The notes under the pieces: generated by a model
The model's database searches: none
Told to the model about the DNA's origin: nothing
The model's input: the letters and a program-made list of their open reading frames with translations, nothing else
Made by a program: the position numbers and the translations under genes
Shown: positions 48,187 to 59,244 of the stretch, in pieces
Layout: every line of letters begins with the position of its first letter
Position numbering within the stretch: the stretch's first letter is position 1
Source of the DNA: Deinandra increscens subsp. villosa
Taxonomy: Eukaryota; Streptophyta; Magnoliopsida; Asterales; Asteraceae
Assembly (NCBI GenBank): GCA_039602395.1
Contig: JBCNJP010000023.1
Coordinates: 95,434,030 to 95,498,029, forward strand
Reading direction: 5' to 3'
DNA length: 64,000 bases

Positions 48187-49320
48187 CATAAAGTAAGATA
48201 AAACAACAATCCTTAATAGCGCAATTGCATTACGTATGCTCTAACGGAGCTAGCTAGAATAGTGAAGTTTAATATGTTTTTTTAATATTTTCGTCATATA
48301 AACTTTTACTTTTACAGATTACATATCAATTTTTAGGACAATTAATTTTTATTTTTTAAAGTTTTGGTGATATAGGTGAAACAATAAAAACTACGGCGTT
48401 TCTATAGGCGAAACACTTAAAACTACGACCAACGCATCGCGTGGTGTGACTTCATTGCTTAGTTTCTACTTTTTTAACAAACTTTATATTTCTCAAGTGA
48501 TAAAAATATTAAAAATATTTTCTTTACGAATCTAGATTTCACAATATTAAAAATTTAGATTTTACATCATTGAATAGCCTATTCGAGAACAATTGGATGA
48601 TGGCAAAATGATCAAAGATTGAGATTTCTTATTTCGATTTCACGCTCACATCGTTGAATGAGCCTATTCGTTTCCAAACTGGGAACCCGGATTCGAAACC
48701 TGAAAACCCCTTTTTGAACAAAATATTTTTTTAGTAATAGTTAATTACTAACCAGTAATCATAAAATAAGATACAACAGCAATCCCTAATAATGCAATTG
48801 CATACGTATGCTCTAACGGAGTTAGCTAGAATAATAAAATTTTTATTTTTTTTAAAGTTTTTGTCATATAAACTTTTACTTTTATAAATTACATATCAAT
48901 ATTTAGGATAATTAATTTTTATTTTTCAAGTTTTGGTGATATAGGTGAAACGATAAAAACTACGACGTATTTATAGGTGAAACGCTTAAAACTACGATCG
49001 ACGCAACGTGCGATGTGGCTTCATTGCTTAGTTTCTATTTTCTAACGGACTTTATGTTTATCAAGTTTTAAAAAAAATCAGAATCATTTTCCTTACAAAT
49101 CTAGATTTGACAATATAAAAATCTAGATTTTACATCGTTGAATAGGCCTATTCGAGAACAATTGGATGATGACAAAATGATCAAAGATTGAGATTCCTTA
49201 TTTCGATTTCACGTTCACATCGTTTAATGGGCCTATTCGAGAACAATTGGATGATGATAAAGTGATCAAAGATTGAGATTCTATATATCGATTTAACGTT
49301 CACAACTATGCCCGCTGCAA
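48187..49320. repeat. Tandem duplication of about 550 bp plus 80-bp subrepeats
   Basis: 48190-48680 is repeated, diverged, at about 48770-49225 (both contain GTATGCTCTAACGGAG and later TTCGAGAACAATTGGATGAT). The 80-base segment ending in TTCACATCGTT is itself repeated at 49143 and 49224. It also occurs at 33513. Confidence 0.65.
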
Positions 49321-49329
49321 GACGCGGGG

Positions 49330-50851
49330 AGTTCTATCAACTTACCTGTATATGTATATTTATTATCAACTTACGTGTATTTGATTATTTATAAGATTAC
49401 AAGGCTTTTACCCCTAGCGTTGCGTAGGGGTGCCGTTTTACAAAGTCGTTAATCCAATATCATACAACCAAAATGAACCTTTCAAGGTTCCTACAACTTT
49501 ACTTAAGGTAATTACATAGTCTTGTCATGCATACAAAGACTATTAGTCATTGTTTTCATATGTTCAAGAACCATGACACGGATAGCGCAATATCTAACAC
49601 TTAGTATTTTACAGGTGTGGTGTTCCTAAACTCAACACCTACAAAATTCTTCACCAATAGTTTAGTATAGAGTAATAAGCATTTTGACAAACAGTTGTTA
49701 TGCATGCCAAATGATTACTTATACAGGGAGAATTAACGGTGAAGAGGGTGAACAAAGAAGAGTTAAAATTAAGGTTGCATTAAGAACACAACGAACTACA
49801 ATTTTACTAATCACATGACTAAACAAGTACAAATCAGAGAAAATTAAAGTGTGAAGACGAACATGCAGGTAAGAAATCGGAAGAAAAACCAAAAAATAAA
49901 GCAATTGACATACCTACGAAAGATGAGAAGACAAAATCGTGACTGTAGCAGCTGCAAACGAAAACGAAATCGAATAAGGCAACGGAAATCAAAATCAAAG
50001 TCGAACATAGAAGAAGCGTTTGAACCTGCGTAGAGCGGAAGAGAAGGTAAAGAAGTCAGTGAATGAAATGAACCAAGGTTAAAAAGAAAAGCAAAACTAC
50101 GTGTAAAGGAAGCATGAGATACAGGTGTAAAAGTAAACACACGGACAAACGAATGTACATATTGACGCAAAGTTTAAAAAAAAATAGGCAAAAAAAGGGA
50201 ACATGAGAGGATTGAAACCGGGACACTAAATAGAAACGGGAAGCAAGTAACCATCAAGACAAATGAACAATTGTTCAGCAAATAAGTAAACAATGTATAT
50301 AATTACAATCACCAACAGGAAAAAAAATAAATAAAAAAATAAAGCAAAAATGAACGTGAACAGTAACATTAAGACTCAACCCCAGACTTCATAGACGTAT
50401 TTTATATTAATGTGTAGTCATATAATTTTTAAGGGGCATTATACGACACATATTAATCACGTCACTCCATTAGCAAAGAAGTTATAACTAAAAGAATATG
50501 TAGTCAAAAGCTCCTCATAACTCCTCATTTTATTATTACAGATTATTATTATTTTTCTTTTAAGTCTTATGTTCACTTTCACATACTTTTGGAAAAGCTA
50601 GTGGCCGACTCTTATGACTACCCATACACTCTAGTCTCTTTTTTCTTTCTTTTCTTTCTTTTGAACGACCCCACAGACCAAGTCTAATGTTCCAAATTCC
50701 ACATACTTTTGGAAAAAGACCAAGTCTAATGTTCCCAATTCCACGTATTTATGAAAAAGCTCATGACCGACTCTTATGATTTATCTCCAAATAGGTCCCG
50801 CTATGCACATATTTTCTTTATAAGAGACAAGATTTTTTTATAAAGAAAATA
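49330..50851. repeat. Dispersed repeat, second long copy
   Basis: Collinear with 33640-35165, about 90% or more alike by eye. It ends at the assembly gap, where in the other copy RLP copy 2 follows 2 kb later. Confidence 0.8.
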
Positions 50852-51351
50852 NNNNNNNNNNNNNNNNNNNNNNNNNNNNNNNNNNNNNNNNNNNNNNNNN
50901 NNNNNNNNNNNNNNNNNNNNNNNNNNNNNNNNNNNNNNNNNNNNNNNNNNNNNNNNNNNNNNNNNNNNNNNNNNNNNNNNNNNNNNNNNNNNNNNNNNNN
51001 NNNNNNNNNNNNNNNNNNNNNNNNNNNNNNNNNNNNNNNNNNNNNNNNNNNNNNNNNNNNNNNNNNNNNNNNNNNNNNNNNNNNNNNNNNNNNNNNNNNN
51101 NNNNNNNNNNNNNNNNNNNNNNNNNNNNNNNNNNNNNNNNNNNNNNNNNNNNNNNNNNNNNNNNNNNNNNNNNNNNNNNNNNNNNNNNNNNNNNNNNNNN
51201 NNNNNNNNNNNNNNNNNNNNNNNNNNNNNNNNNNNNNNNNNNNNNNNNNNNNNNNNNNNNNNNNNNNNNNNNNNNNNNNNNNNNNNNNNNNNNNNNNNNN
51301 NNNNNNNNNNNNNNNNNNNNNNNNNNNNNNNNNNNNNNNNNNNNNNNNNNN
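50852..51351. other. Assembly gap (500 N)
   Basis: Exactly 500 N, a typical placeholder. By comparison with copy 2, about 4.5 kb (RLP promoter, exons 1-2 and part of intron 2) would be expected between the two edges, so either copy 3 is deleted here or the gap is larger than drawn. Confidence 0.95.
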
Positions 51352-51528
51352 CTTTTATAATATTAAAAAGTCAGACGGCCATCCATAAAACATATTCAAA
51401 CGTTTAAAAAATCAAAGTCAAGATTTAAAAATGTGACAAACATATTCGCCACAATCTTAGACCCTCATCTTGTATTGTCATTCTTAACAAACAAACTTTC
51501 ACAATCTGCTAATTCTTGCTTCCAACAG

Positions 51529-52207
51529 CTATGTGTTTAAAGCAATTTTAGAATGGAAAGGAAGGCGATCGGAATATCAAAAAACACTGGGTCTAGTCGT
51601 TAGTCTTGATCTTTCGAGCAATAGATTAACCGGAGAGATCCCGGATCAGATAACAAGTCTTTTAGCTCTAATTGCCGTAAATCTATCACGAAACAGCTTA
51701 ACCGGACCGATTCCACAAGACGTTGGTCTACTGAGACGGTTGGATTTTCTTGATTTGTCAAGAAACCATCTAGTTGGTGGAATTCCACTAAGCCTTTCAC
51801 AGTTGAGCAATATCGGGGTGTTGGATCTATCCTTTAACAACTTGTCGGGAAGAATCCCGAAGAGCACACAGTTACAAAGCTTTAACATGTCATCATATAC
51901 GGGGAACCTTGCTCTTTGCGGGGATCCGTTACTGAACGGATGCCCGGGGGACGGTGATGGGCCAAGAGGCGGAAGACAAGAAGATGTTGCAAAAGAAGCA
52001 GAAGATGATGGAAAGTTGATAAGTAATGGACTTTATGTTAGTATTCTGGTTGGTTTTGTTTTTGGGTTTTGGGGGTTTTGTGGATCGTTGCTTGTTAGTG
52101 ATTCATGGAGATATGGGTATTTTAAATTTCTGAAGATGGTGAAAGACAAGACACTTGTAACAGTGGAGATAAGTTACTTCAGGCTTCGCAGGCGAATACC
52201 TATTTAG
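51529..52207 (+). CDS. LRR receptor-like protein copy 3, last exon only
   Basis: After an intron tail and acceptor (CAACAG, ending 51528), the exon runs open to TAG at 52205-52207 (225 residues plus a split codon). It encodes the end of the island, four LRRs, C-cap (NLALCGDPL, where copies 1 and 2 have NPALCGDPL), acidic stretch, transmembrane segment with GFVFGFWGFCG and the basic tail. The frame is undamaged. The 5' part is in or lost at the gap, so whether a full receptor exists cannot be told. Confidence 0.85.
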
Positions 52208-53004
52208 TTTATGGAAATGATGTTTTATACACGTTTATCACTTTGTAGTTTCCATATATGTATATTATAAGATGTTGCAATCCGCGCTTCGCGGCAGACT
52301 CTATTCGATGATTTTGTGATTTTGGTTTGAAAGTTCGAGTTTAAAGGCACTATGGAGAAGAAGCCATATAGATATAAAAGTAGACCCAATCTTGGTTTGT
52401 GAAAATAAACTGCAAATAATTGAGCAATGGACTAATATTTCATAAACCAATAATAAGAGCGGTTAAAGTAGAGTGTCATAACATTCGAAACGGATAGAAC
52501 AAAAAGCATAGAAGCTGCACCCGCCCAAGTTATAACATACTATTTATGATGTTATTGTTCAAAATATAGTCTTAGCGAGTCAAATTGACAAAAAAACAAT
52601 TCCTGATCCTAATGATGTATTGAAGTAAGATTGTGAATACAAATGACAGTAGTGTTATTTCCATTGAAATAATAGGAAATTAGGAAGTGAAATTTATGAT
52701 GAAACATAAGAACAAAGAGAACCGAATGTAAAGGAGGGAGTTTGAGTTACCTAATATAATATATTTTGTCATAAAGTATCAGGCATGTCTTTGTGTGGTA
52801 CCTCGACTCGTGATGCATCATCTTACATCCCTGATGACAATATATAAACCAAGACAGATTTTTTATTTAGTAGCCTTTGAAGCAACTGCAATTGCATTTG
52901 AGTCCATGGTTGACTAACCTTTTAATATTGAAGTCGTTGTCCGCAGATGCATGTTCTTTATCCACACTCCTCTCCAAATTATTATGTGTACCTATATCTG
53001 AAGG
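52208..53004. repeat. Downstream flank of RLP copy 3
   Basis: Matches the flanks of copies 1 and 2. Opened at 53005 by a LINE and resumes at 55744. Confidence 0.75.
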
Positions 53005-55743
53005 AAATTTTTTTTTTTTTGGAACGGCAATATATAAAAAGACTCACAAAGGAGCTAAGAAAATTACATGAAGAGGAGTGGATTAATCATCCAGTTGTTC
53101 CATCTAATGGAGCACGTAACGTTTCTAGCACAAAACCACATGAAAGAATTAAGCATAACAAAATCAAAAGTACTACCGTTCCTATTTTTAGACGGATGGT
53201 AAATGGTCAGATTCCTGGTTTTCCATATAGACCACCACAAAGTAAAGATGATCGCGGTCGCCAACTCCTTCTTTTTATTCGATATCTTCAGATTTTCCAT
53301 ATGCTCCAGCAACTGTCTTGGATTATCATGAGGCATATCATCCAACTCAAGCCATTTGACGATTCTATCCAGACTGTATCGGAAGCCCGTGTAATGGCTG
53401 AACACGTGGGCAGTAGACTCAACCGATAGGTTGCATGAAGGACAAAGAATACACTCAATTTCAAGACCCTTCTTCGAGAAATTTAAACGGGTGGGAATTC
53501 TGTCTAAGAGGAGCCTCCACACAAAAATATTGATCTTTTTTGGGACCAAGCGATTCCAACGTGTCTGAAATGTCCCAACCGAAAGAATGAGGTTATCCAA
53601 ATGCTTACGGATGCTTTTGACGGAAAAACTCCGACTCCCCATTAAGGTTCCAATGCCAATAATCCGGGTTATTAGAAATGTACACCTCTTCAAGAAGATT
53701 CAACAGATCATTAAGTTGTCCCCGCTCAACTCCATCACGAATTTCCCGCCACCAATGCCACTTCCATTCAGAATTGTTACGAAAGAAAGCAATGGATTCA
53801 TCTTTCCCTTCCGATAGAGCAAACAGTCTTGGAAACCTATGTTGGAATTTAACGCCACCATGCCAATAATCCTTCCAAAATAAAGTATTGTTCCCCGATC
53901 CGACAGTTTTGCTAATCACGTCTTCAGGAAGATAATTTTTATTGTGACACCACTCCCAACTTTTCATAATACGATGCCAGGTGCTAGGGAATTTACATCT
54001 AGAATGGTCGCGTAAAGGATTACCATGAAAGCATGAATCACCTTCGTCCAAATAGCTTCCGAGTTTGAGACCAAGCGCCACTTCCATTTGTAAATAAGGG
54101 CCCTGTTCATAGAGATAAGACTACCAATTCCAATCCCCCCGTGTTCTTTACAAGCCAAAGTTTGATCCCAATTTATCCACGCTATTTTCTTTTCCTTCAT
54201 CTCGCAGCCCCAGAAAAACTTCGATCGGATGGACTCAATAATTTTATTAACCTACAAAGGAAGAGGAAACAACGAGAAATAATAGGATCCAATTGATCCC
54301 AGCACCGAAGAGATTAAAGTTGCTCTACCACCAATCGAAAGCAACTTGCATTTCCATTTACTCAACCTCTTGTGAAATTTCTCTTTAATGACATTCTAAT
54401 TCTCCACACGTGCCATGTTGGCACCAACAGGAACTCCCAAATAAATAAAAGGAAGCTTACCCGGTTTACAACCAACCGAATTAGCCAATCTAGAAATCTC
54501 TCCAAAATCAATCCCAATGCCATAAATGGAAGATTTACCAATGTTGATACCGAGGCCAGAAACACTATGAAACATCTTGAGCAAATCCACGGTGTTCTTC
54601 GCATTAGTAAAGGACCACTTACCAATTAACACGGCGTCATCTGCAAAGAAGAATTGAGAAACGTGAAAATTATTTATATGAGTACCCGTGATGAGACCAG
54701 CATCAATCGCATCCTCAATGAAAACATGTAGCCCCTCCATGATGAGAATAAAAAGTAAAGGAGCTAGCGGATCCCCTTGCCGAAGGCCTCTGCCAATGAC
54801 AAATTCGCTAGAGGGGCTGCCGTTTATAAGAACAGACGATCTAGAGCTGGATAAACAGCCCCGAATCCATTGCCTCCATTTCGTACCAAACCCCATAAAC
54901 TTTAACATCGTATCCAAAAAATTCCATGATACCGAGTCGTAAGCTTTAGCAAAATCAATTTTGAACACCAACATCTTTTTCTTTTTGAAAGTGGCCCAAT
55001 CAATGATCTCATTAAGAGAGAGGGGACCGTCGAGGATTTGTCTGCCTTTAATAAAGGCAAACTGATCATGACTGACCACCTCCTCAATTACACTAGCAAG
55101 TCGATTAGCAAGAATCTTGGTAATGATCTTGTATTGCATTCCAACCAGGCTTATGGGACGGTAGTCATCAAAGGAAATGGGGCTTTGTTTCTTGGGGATA
55201 AGAGTTAAAAAGGAAGAGTTACAACCAAGGGGGAAGCTTCCTTTTTGGAAAAATTCGTGCACAAACGCCAAAACATCCGGTGCCACCAAATCCCAGTAAT
55301 GCTTCAAAAAACCAAACGAGAAACCATCAGGACCGGGGGCTTTTTCCGAGCCACAGTCCCAAATAGCCCTCTTAACTTCCTCCACCGTCGGCATTATTTC
55401 CAAACCATCCCTCGAGATATCACTGATCGACTTGAACCGGTTACTCCGGTTAGCTAAAGGTGGCTCCCCACGCTTTTTATATTTATTGGAGAAAAAACTA
55501 ACGAAGGCATTCTTAATTTCCCCCGGGGACTCAATCCAATCACCGTTGATTTTCAAACCATGAAACGAAGACTGTCTCCGTTTCTTATTAATAACCCAGT
55601 GGTAAAATTTAGAGTTTTCATCACCGCAAGCTCCCCATCTAATTTTCGTCTTTTGAGCAAGATCCTGGATAATTGGTTTCTCCAAATCTTGCCTCTTCAC
55701 AATCAGATCCATACGTCGATTACCCAGATCATCATTTAGGATA
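53005..55743 (-). mobile_element. 5'-truncated L1-type LINE
   Basis: Minus-strand element with its A-tail (T-run at about 53008-53020 on +) at the left. It is flanked by the 11-bp target duplication ATATCTGAAGG (52994-53004 and 55744-55754), and the copy 2 flank shows the uninterrupted site near 46223-46233. It lacks the endonuclease half and starts just before the reverse transcriptase. 2739 bp. Confidence 0.92.
53060..55743 (-). pseudogene. LINE reverse transcriptase and zf-RVT remnant
   Basis: 54396-55743 is one open frame with RT motifs: RWGACGDENSKFYH, GSEKAPGPDGF, LIPKKQSPISFDDYRPISL, KIDFAKAYDSVSW, GLRQGDPLAPLLFIL and FFADDAV (the YADD-equivalent, Tyr to Phe). A stop near 54396, then frame changes around 54200, 54050 and 53690 break the C-terminal part, which still shows NTLFWKDYWHGG and the zf-RVT segment KINIFVWRLLLDRIPTR. 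Dead copy. Confidence 0.9.
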
Positions 55744-56029
55744 ATATCTGAAGGTTTATCATCAAGTATATAAGAAAATAACATGGTAATGACATATAAC
55801 CTGGGTTGCAACAGCCTTAAAATAACCAAGGATCTTAAAATTTATATTTATTTTGATGTACATAAAAGAAGCACTCCAAACACATTAAAATATTTGTTAG
55901 TCATGTATAGCTAGAATTGGAATCCAAGCTATGAGTTTTTCACTTCACAAATTAGAAGTCTTTGATTTATAGGCCATGTTGTCTTGCACCTGTGTAGCAA
56001 CAATTTATAGTAAAAGGGAAAGGTGATAT
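55744..56029. repeat. Copy 3 flank, middle piece
   Basis: Continues the flank interrupted by the LINE; matches 46223-46415. Confidence 0.7.
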
Positions 56030-56390
56030 TGTTGTTTTGGATCAGAGGGAACAGAATTAAGGATACGTGAATTGTGTTTAGGCATTATAGTAATTGATAT
56101 GTAGAAACAGATTTGAACGTAAGTAGGAAAAGGATAAGATGAGAGCAATCAAATTAGAGAGAAAGTAGGAACTAGGATTTCATAGAATACGAATAATGAT
56201 TTACAGGATTACAATGGCTATATATATATCCTGTTAAGTCGGTTATTCAAGAAATAATTACCTAGAAACCGACTTAACCAATAACTGCCATTGACTTTAT
56301 GTTTGACCCGTTAACATACTTATATACACATATATAATTTTTGTCACAATAATAATACTAGATATCTTATGCTTAATTTAAAGTCTAACA
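56030..56390 (-). repeat. 3' LTR of the ARID element
   Basis: Begins TGTTGTTTTGGATCAGAGG and ends AAAGTCTAACA on the + strand. Direct repeat of 58368-58728 with one visible difference. Confidence 0.93.
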
Positions 56391-56402
56391 ATCACCCCCC
56401 TA
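56391..56402 (-). promoter_or_regulatory. Polypurine tract of the ARID element
   Basis: On the minus strand TTAGGGGGGTGA, directly before the 3' LTR. Confidence 0.75.
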
Positions 56403-56404
56403 AA

Positions 56405-58186
56405 TTAAGCATCATTAAACTCGGGTTCTTCAATCAGCTTGCTCCTTTCATATATGTCTTCAAGAGACTTTGTGGTCTTCCATTCTCCTTCCTCATTGCT
56501 GCTGCAATCTTCATAGATTTCATCCAAACTTCTGTAGCCTCTTGGGACACGTTCAAAGTCAGCTTCACACCTCTCATATACTTCTTTCAAACTCTTGTAA
56601 CCTTTAGGAACATCTTCATTTTCTTGATCATCAAAGCTGTGCAGAAACTTTGATTCTCCAGTATGATCTTTGCCTTCAAGTGATATGCCAAGACCTTCAA
56701 ACATTTCAGACATTTCTTCATTTTTTTCTTTCTTTGACATTCCCTGCTTACTTTCTGTCGGCTGCATTCCCTGCATGTTAACATTCCTTTCTTCACTGCT
56801 GCTGTCATCCAGATTGTACACACCCGGATTTTTTGCTTCTTTCCCAGTTATGACAATTTTGCCCTTCGTGGCCTTGTATTCTTTCTGATCTGCTTCAGGC
56901 TTGGTCTTCTTGTTTCTTGGCCTCTTTGAGATGTGCCTTGGGTCTTCAAATTGGACATTCATCTTCCTTTCTTTATGAACATTATAATACCAGTCTAACA
57001 CTTCCAAATATTTTAAGTATATGATTCTAATTTCCTTTCCAAATAACCTATCAAAACCAATCAGACTTGTTACTTCCTCCCACTTCTTACTTTCAGTCAT
57101 TTTTCCATAACCTCCCATTGATTGTACAATGACATAGAGATCAAACAACTCTATCCATTGTCCATTGCTGAGTTTAGGGGGTATGGGCCTTTCATTGACA
57201 ATCTTCAAGTAATCTTTGATAAACCATTCAATTAATTCCCTAAATTCCATTTTAAGAGCATCTTTGTGATTCTTGAAGATATCATAGATTTGCATCATGT
57301 CAAGAAAAGTGACACAATCTTGAATGCTTGACACAAATCTTGATCCACTACTCTCACCTTCTTCATACTTTTCTGTTTTATCCAAGTTATCTATATCTTT
57401 ACCATCTGTCTTGATTGCTTCAACCTTTTCCTTCTTCTTTTTCTGGATTTCCTCCTCTATGTGTTCATCTAAGGCATCGAAATATTTATTCAAGTATGTT
57501 TGTTCTCTACCATTACTACCACTTGACTCATCTTCAGTTTGTTCATCTAACTTTCTTTTTCCTTTTGCATCAGATTCAAACATATTCTTAATCTTACAAA
57601 CATCTCCTTCATAGATAATTTCAAAACCTTGTTTCTTTAACTGATCAGGGCTTAAGACATTCCTATCCAAAGATGGGACATACTTAACAGATTGAATGAG
57701 GAACTTTGATCCAGAGAAATTTATTTCAGTATTCCCAATTCCTCTAACAAACAGAAAATCATTTTCCTGTGTTCTAGTTTCTACACCGAAAGTTCTTTTG
57801 AAATTGGTAAATAAGTATTTGTATGGTGACATGTGATCTGGGAAAGATTGGTTGACATACCATATATCAGACCAACCTTTGTATTGTGTTCCCATCACAA
57901 TCACATCCCTTCCCTCCAATCCGATTTTATTAAAGTTATTGAACTTTTTGGCCTTACAGAAATCTTGAGTGTGCCCGAAATTTTGACAGTAGAAACACAT
58001 GATTTTGTTCTTCCTTTCATTTCGTTTTTTCTTTTGTACTGCAGTGAAACCATGAACCTTCATTGTTTTGATCCCTTTCCTTCTGTTTTGCTTGCTATTC
58101 TTTGCAAGATCTTCCTGGTACAACTTTAAATTCTTCAATCTTCTTTCAACCTCCATCCGGCCTTGATCAACATCCTTCTTGGGCAA
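56405..58186 (-). CDS. CCHC zinc-knuckle / protease-like / ARID-domain protein of an LTR element
   Basis: Open for 593 codons from a TTG at 58186; the first ATG is codon 11 (58156). No stop inside. Numbering from 58186: basic N-terminus (1-62), zinc knuckle CFYCQNFGHTQDFC (Cys64, Cys67, His72, Cys77), then a copia-protease-like segment (about 108-200: FPDHMS, FVRGIGN, VKYVPSLDRNVLSPDQL) in which the DTG/DSG triad is absent (WYVNQSF), so no protease activity is expected. An acidic/Lys-rich linker follows. An ARID DNA-binding domain lies at about 308-402 (FRELIEWFIKDYL, IPPKLSNGQWIELFDLYVIV, GGYGKM, W-EV). The C-terminus has three copies of an SL-EIYE motif (GYKSLKEVYE, GYRSLDEIYE, TKSLEDIYE). 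Likely role: gag-like RNA binding plus DNA or chromatin targeting (inference). The intact frame suggests recent selection or youth. Confidence 0.85.
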   Translation of the reverse strand: MPKKDVDQGRMEVERRLKNLKLYQEDLAKNSKQNRRKGIKTMKVHGFTAVQKKKRNERKNKIMCFYCQNFGHTQDFCKAKKFNNFNKIGLEGRDVIVMGTQYKGWSDIWYVNQSFPDHMSPYKYLFTNFKRTFGVETRTQENDFLFVRGIGNTEINFSGSKFLIQSVKYVPSLDRNVLSPDQLKKQGFEIIYEGDVCKIKNMFESDAKGKRKLDEQTEDESSGSNGREQTYLNKYFDALDEHIEEEIQKKKKEKVEAIKTDGKDIDNLDKTEKYEEGESSGSRFVSSIQDCVTFLDMMQIYDIFKNHKDALKMEFRELIEWFIKDYLKIVNERPIPPKLSNGQWIELFDLYVIVQSMGGYGKMTESKKWEEVTSLIGFDRLFGKEIRIIYLKYLEVLDWYYNVHKERKMNVQFEDPRHISKRPRNKKTKPEADQKEYKATKGKIVITGKEAKNPGVYNLDDSSSEERNVNMQGMQPTESKQGMSKKEKNEEMSEMFEGLGISLEGKDHTGESKFLHSFDDQENEDVPKGYKSLKEVYERCEADFERVPRGYRSLDEIYEDCSSNEEGEWKTTKSLEDIYERSKLIEEPEFNDA

Positions 58187-58353
58187 CCGCCCTTGTGATC
58201 GAAATTGATTCCTTTCCTAATCAATTTTCATTCTGCCTGGGGTTAAGATTTCGAATCTATTCTGGGTTCTTATCGGGTCAGAACAATGATGTTCATCAGT
58301 TTTTGGTTTCAGTTTTCTGGGCGGAATTGTGTAAGGCTTGGAACGTGATCTGC

Positions 58354-58365
58354 GCTCTGATACCA
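58354..58365 (-). promoter_or_regulatory. Primer-binding site of the ARID element
   Basis: On the minus strand TGGTATCAGAGC, the exact plant initiator-Met tRNA site, two bases inside the 5' LTR. Confidence 0.9.
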
Positions 58366-58367
58366 AG

Positions 58368-58728
58368 TGTTGTTTTGGATCAGAGGGAACATAATTAAGG
58401 ATACGTGAATTGTGTTTAGGCATTATAGTAATTGATATGTAGAAACAGATTTGAACGTAAGTAGGAAAAGGATAAGATGAGAGCAATCAAATTAGAGAGA
58501 AAGTAGGAACTAGGATTTCATAGAATACGAATAATGATTTACAGGATTACAATGGCTATATATATATCCTGTTAAGTCGGTTATTCAAGAAATAATTACC
58601 TAGAAACCGACTTAACCAATAACTGCCATTGACTTTATGTTTGACCCGTTAACATACTTATATACACATATATAATTTTTGTCACAATAATAATACTAGA
58701 TATCTTATGCTTAATTTAAAGTCTAACA
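58368..58728 (-). repeat. 5' LTR of the ARID element
   Basis: 361 bp, direct repeat of 56030-56390; contains the promoter by analogy. Confidence 0.93.
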
Positions 58729-59244
58729 AATATGGTGGATATGCTTCTTCTGGAGTCCAAGTAATACTAATTAGAGAAGCCATCCAATAATACCGAAACA
58801 CGTTTTTTTTTACAAAAGATCTATCTACACTGGCCAGTGGTCGCCTACAAAAGTGGCGGTGTTTTTCAGATTAATTACAAAAAAAATTACAAAATGGTAG
58901 GGGACACAACCATCGGTGTTGGTTATTCATTCCTTCTAATTTTTCAAAATGGCTTCTATTTCGGTTATAGTTGTTGCACTACTCTTTTTGTTGGCCAGCA
59001 CCTTAATCACCATCTGCATAATTATTTAGCATTATATAAGCTGTTTGTTGCACCTTAATTTTCTGTTTTTGTTTAAAGGTACCTTTCTCTTTGAAGAGCT
59101 GTCTGGCTGGGTATTGGTGTGAATCACAAAGAGCTGCTGATTTATCTGTACTGCCCGTGCTGCTGGATGCATCCTCAGTTTTTTCTGGTGGTGTCCTTTG
59201 CATCACAACTGCCAGTTTCTACATGGCTACTCATAACCAAGAAA
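58729..59244. other. Copy 3 flank end and unidentified gene fragment
   Basis: 58738-59060 continues the flank and matches 46416-46780. From about 59090 to 59244 a frame stays open on + (CLAGYWCESQRAADLSVLPV, then VFSGGVLCITTASFYMATHNQ), with a hydrophobic, membrane-like second half; it is cut by the hAT element at 59245. It faintly recalls the last membrane segment of DUF1218 proteins, but I am not sure. It may be a broken exon. Confidence 0.3.

Larger units (their letters stand above)
56030..58728 (-). mobile_element. Young non-autonomous LTR element carrying an ARID-domain gene
   Basis: Complete structure on the minus strand: 5' LTR 58368-58728, primer-binding site 58354-58365, one long ORF, polypurine tract 56391-56402, 3' LTR 56030-56390. 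LTRs are 361 bp, TG...CA, and differ at one position that I can see (CAGAATT and CATAATT near the outer end). Target duplication GATAT (56025-56029) and AATAT (58729-58733). The empty site is preserved in the RLP copy 2 flank (GGTGATATGTTGGATATGC near 46410). It has no integrase, RT or RNase H, so it would need enzymes from another element. Confidence 0.93.

Noticed and set aside
53064..53429. + strand ORFs across the LINE 3' end
   Set aside because: Shadows of the zf-RVT coding strand, which lies on minus.
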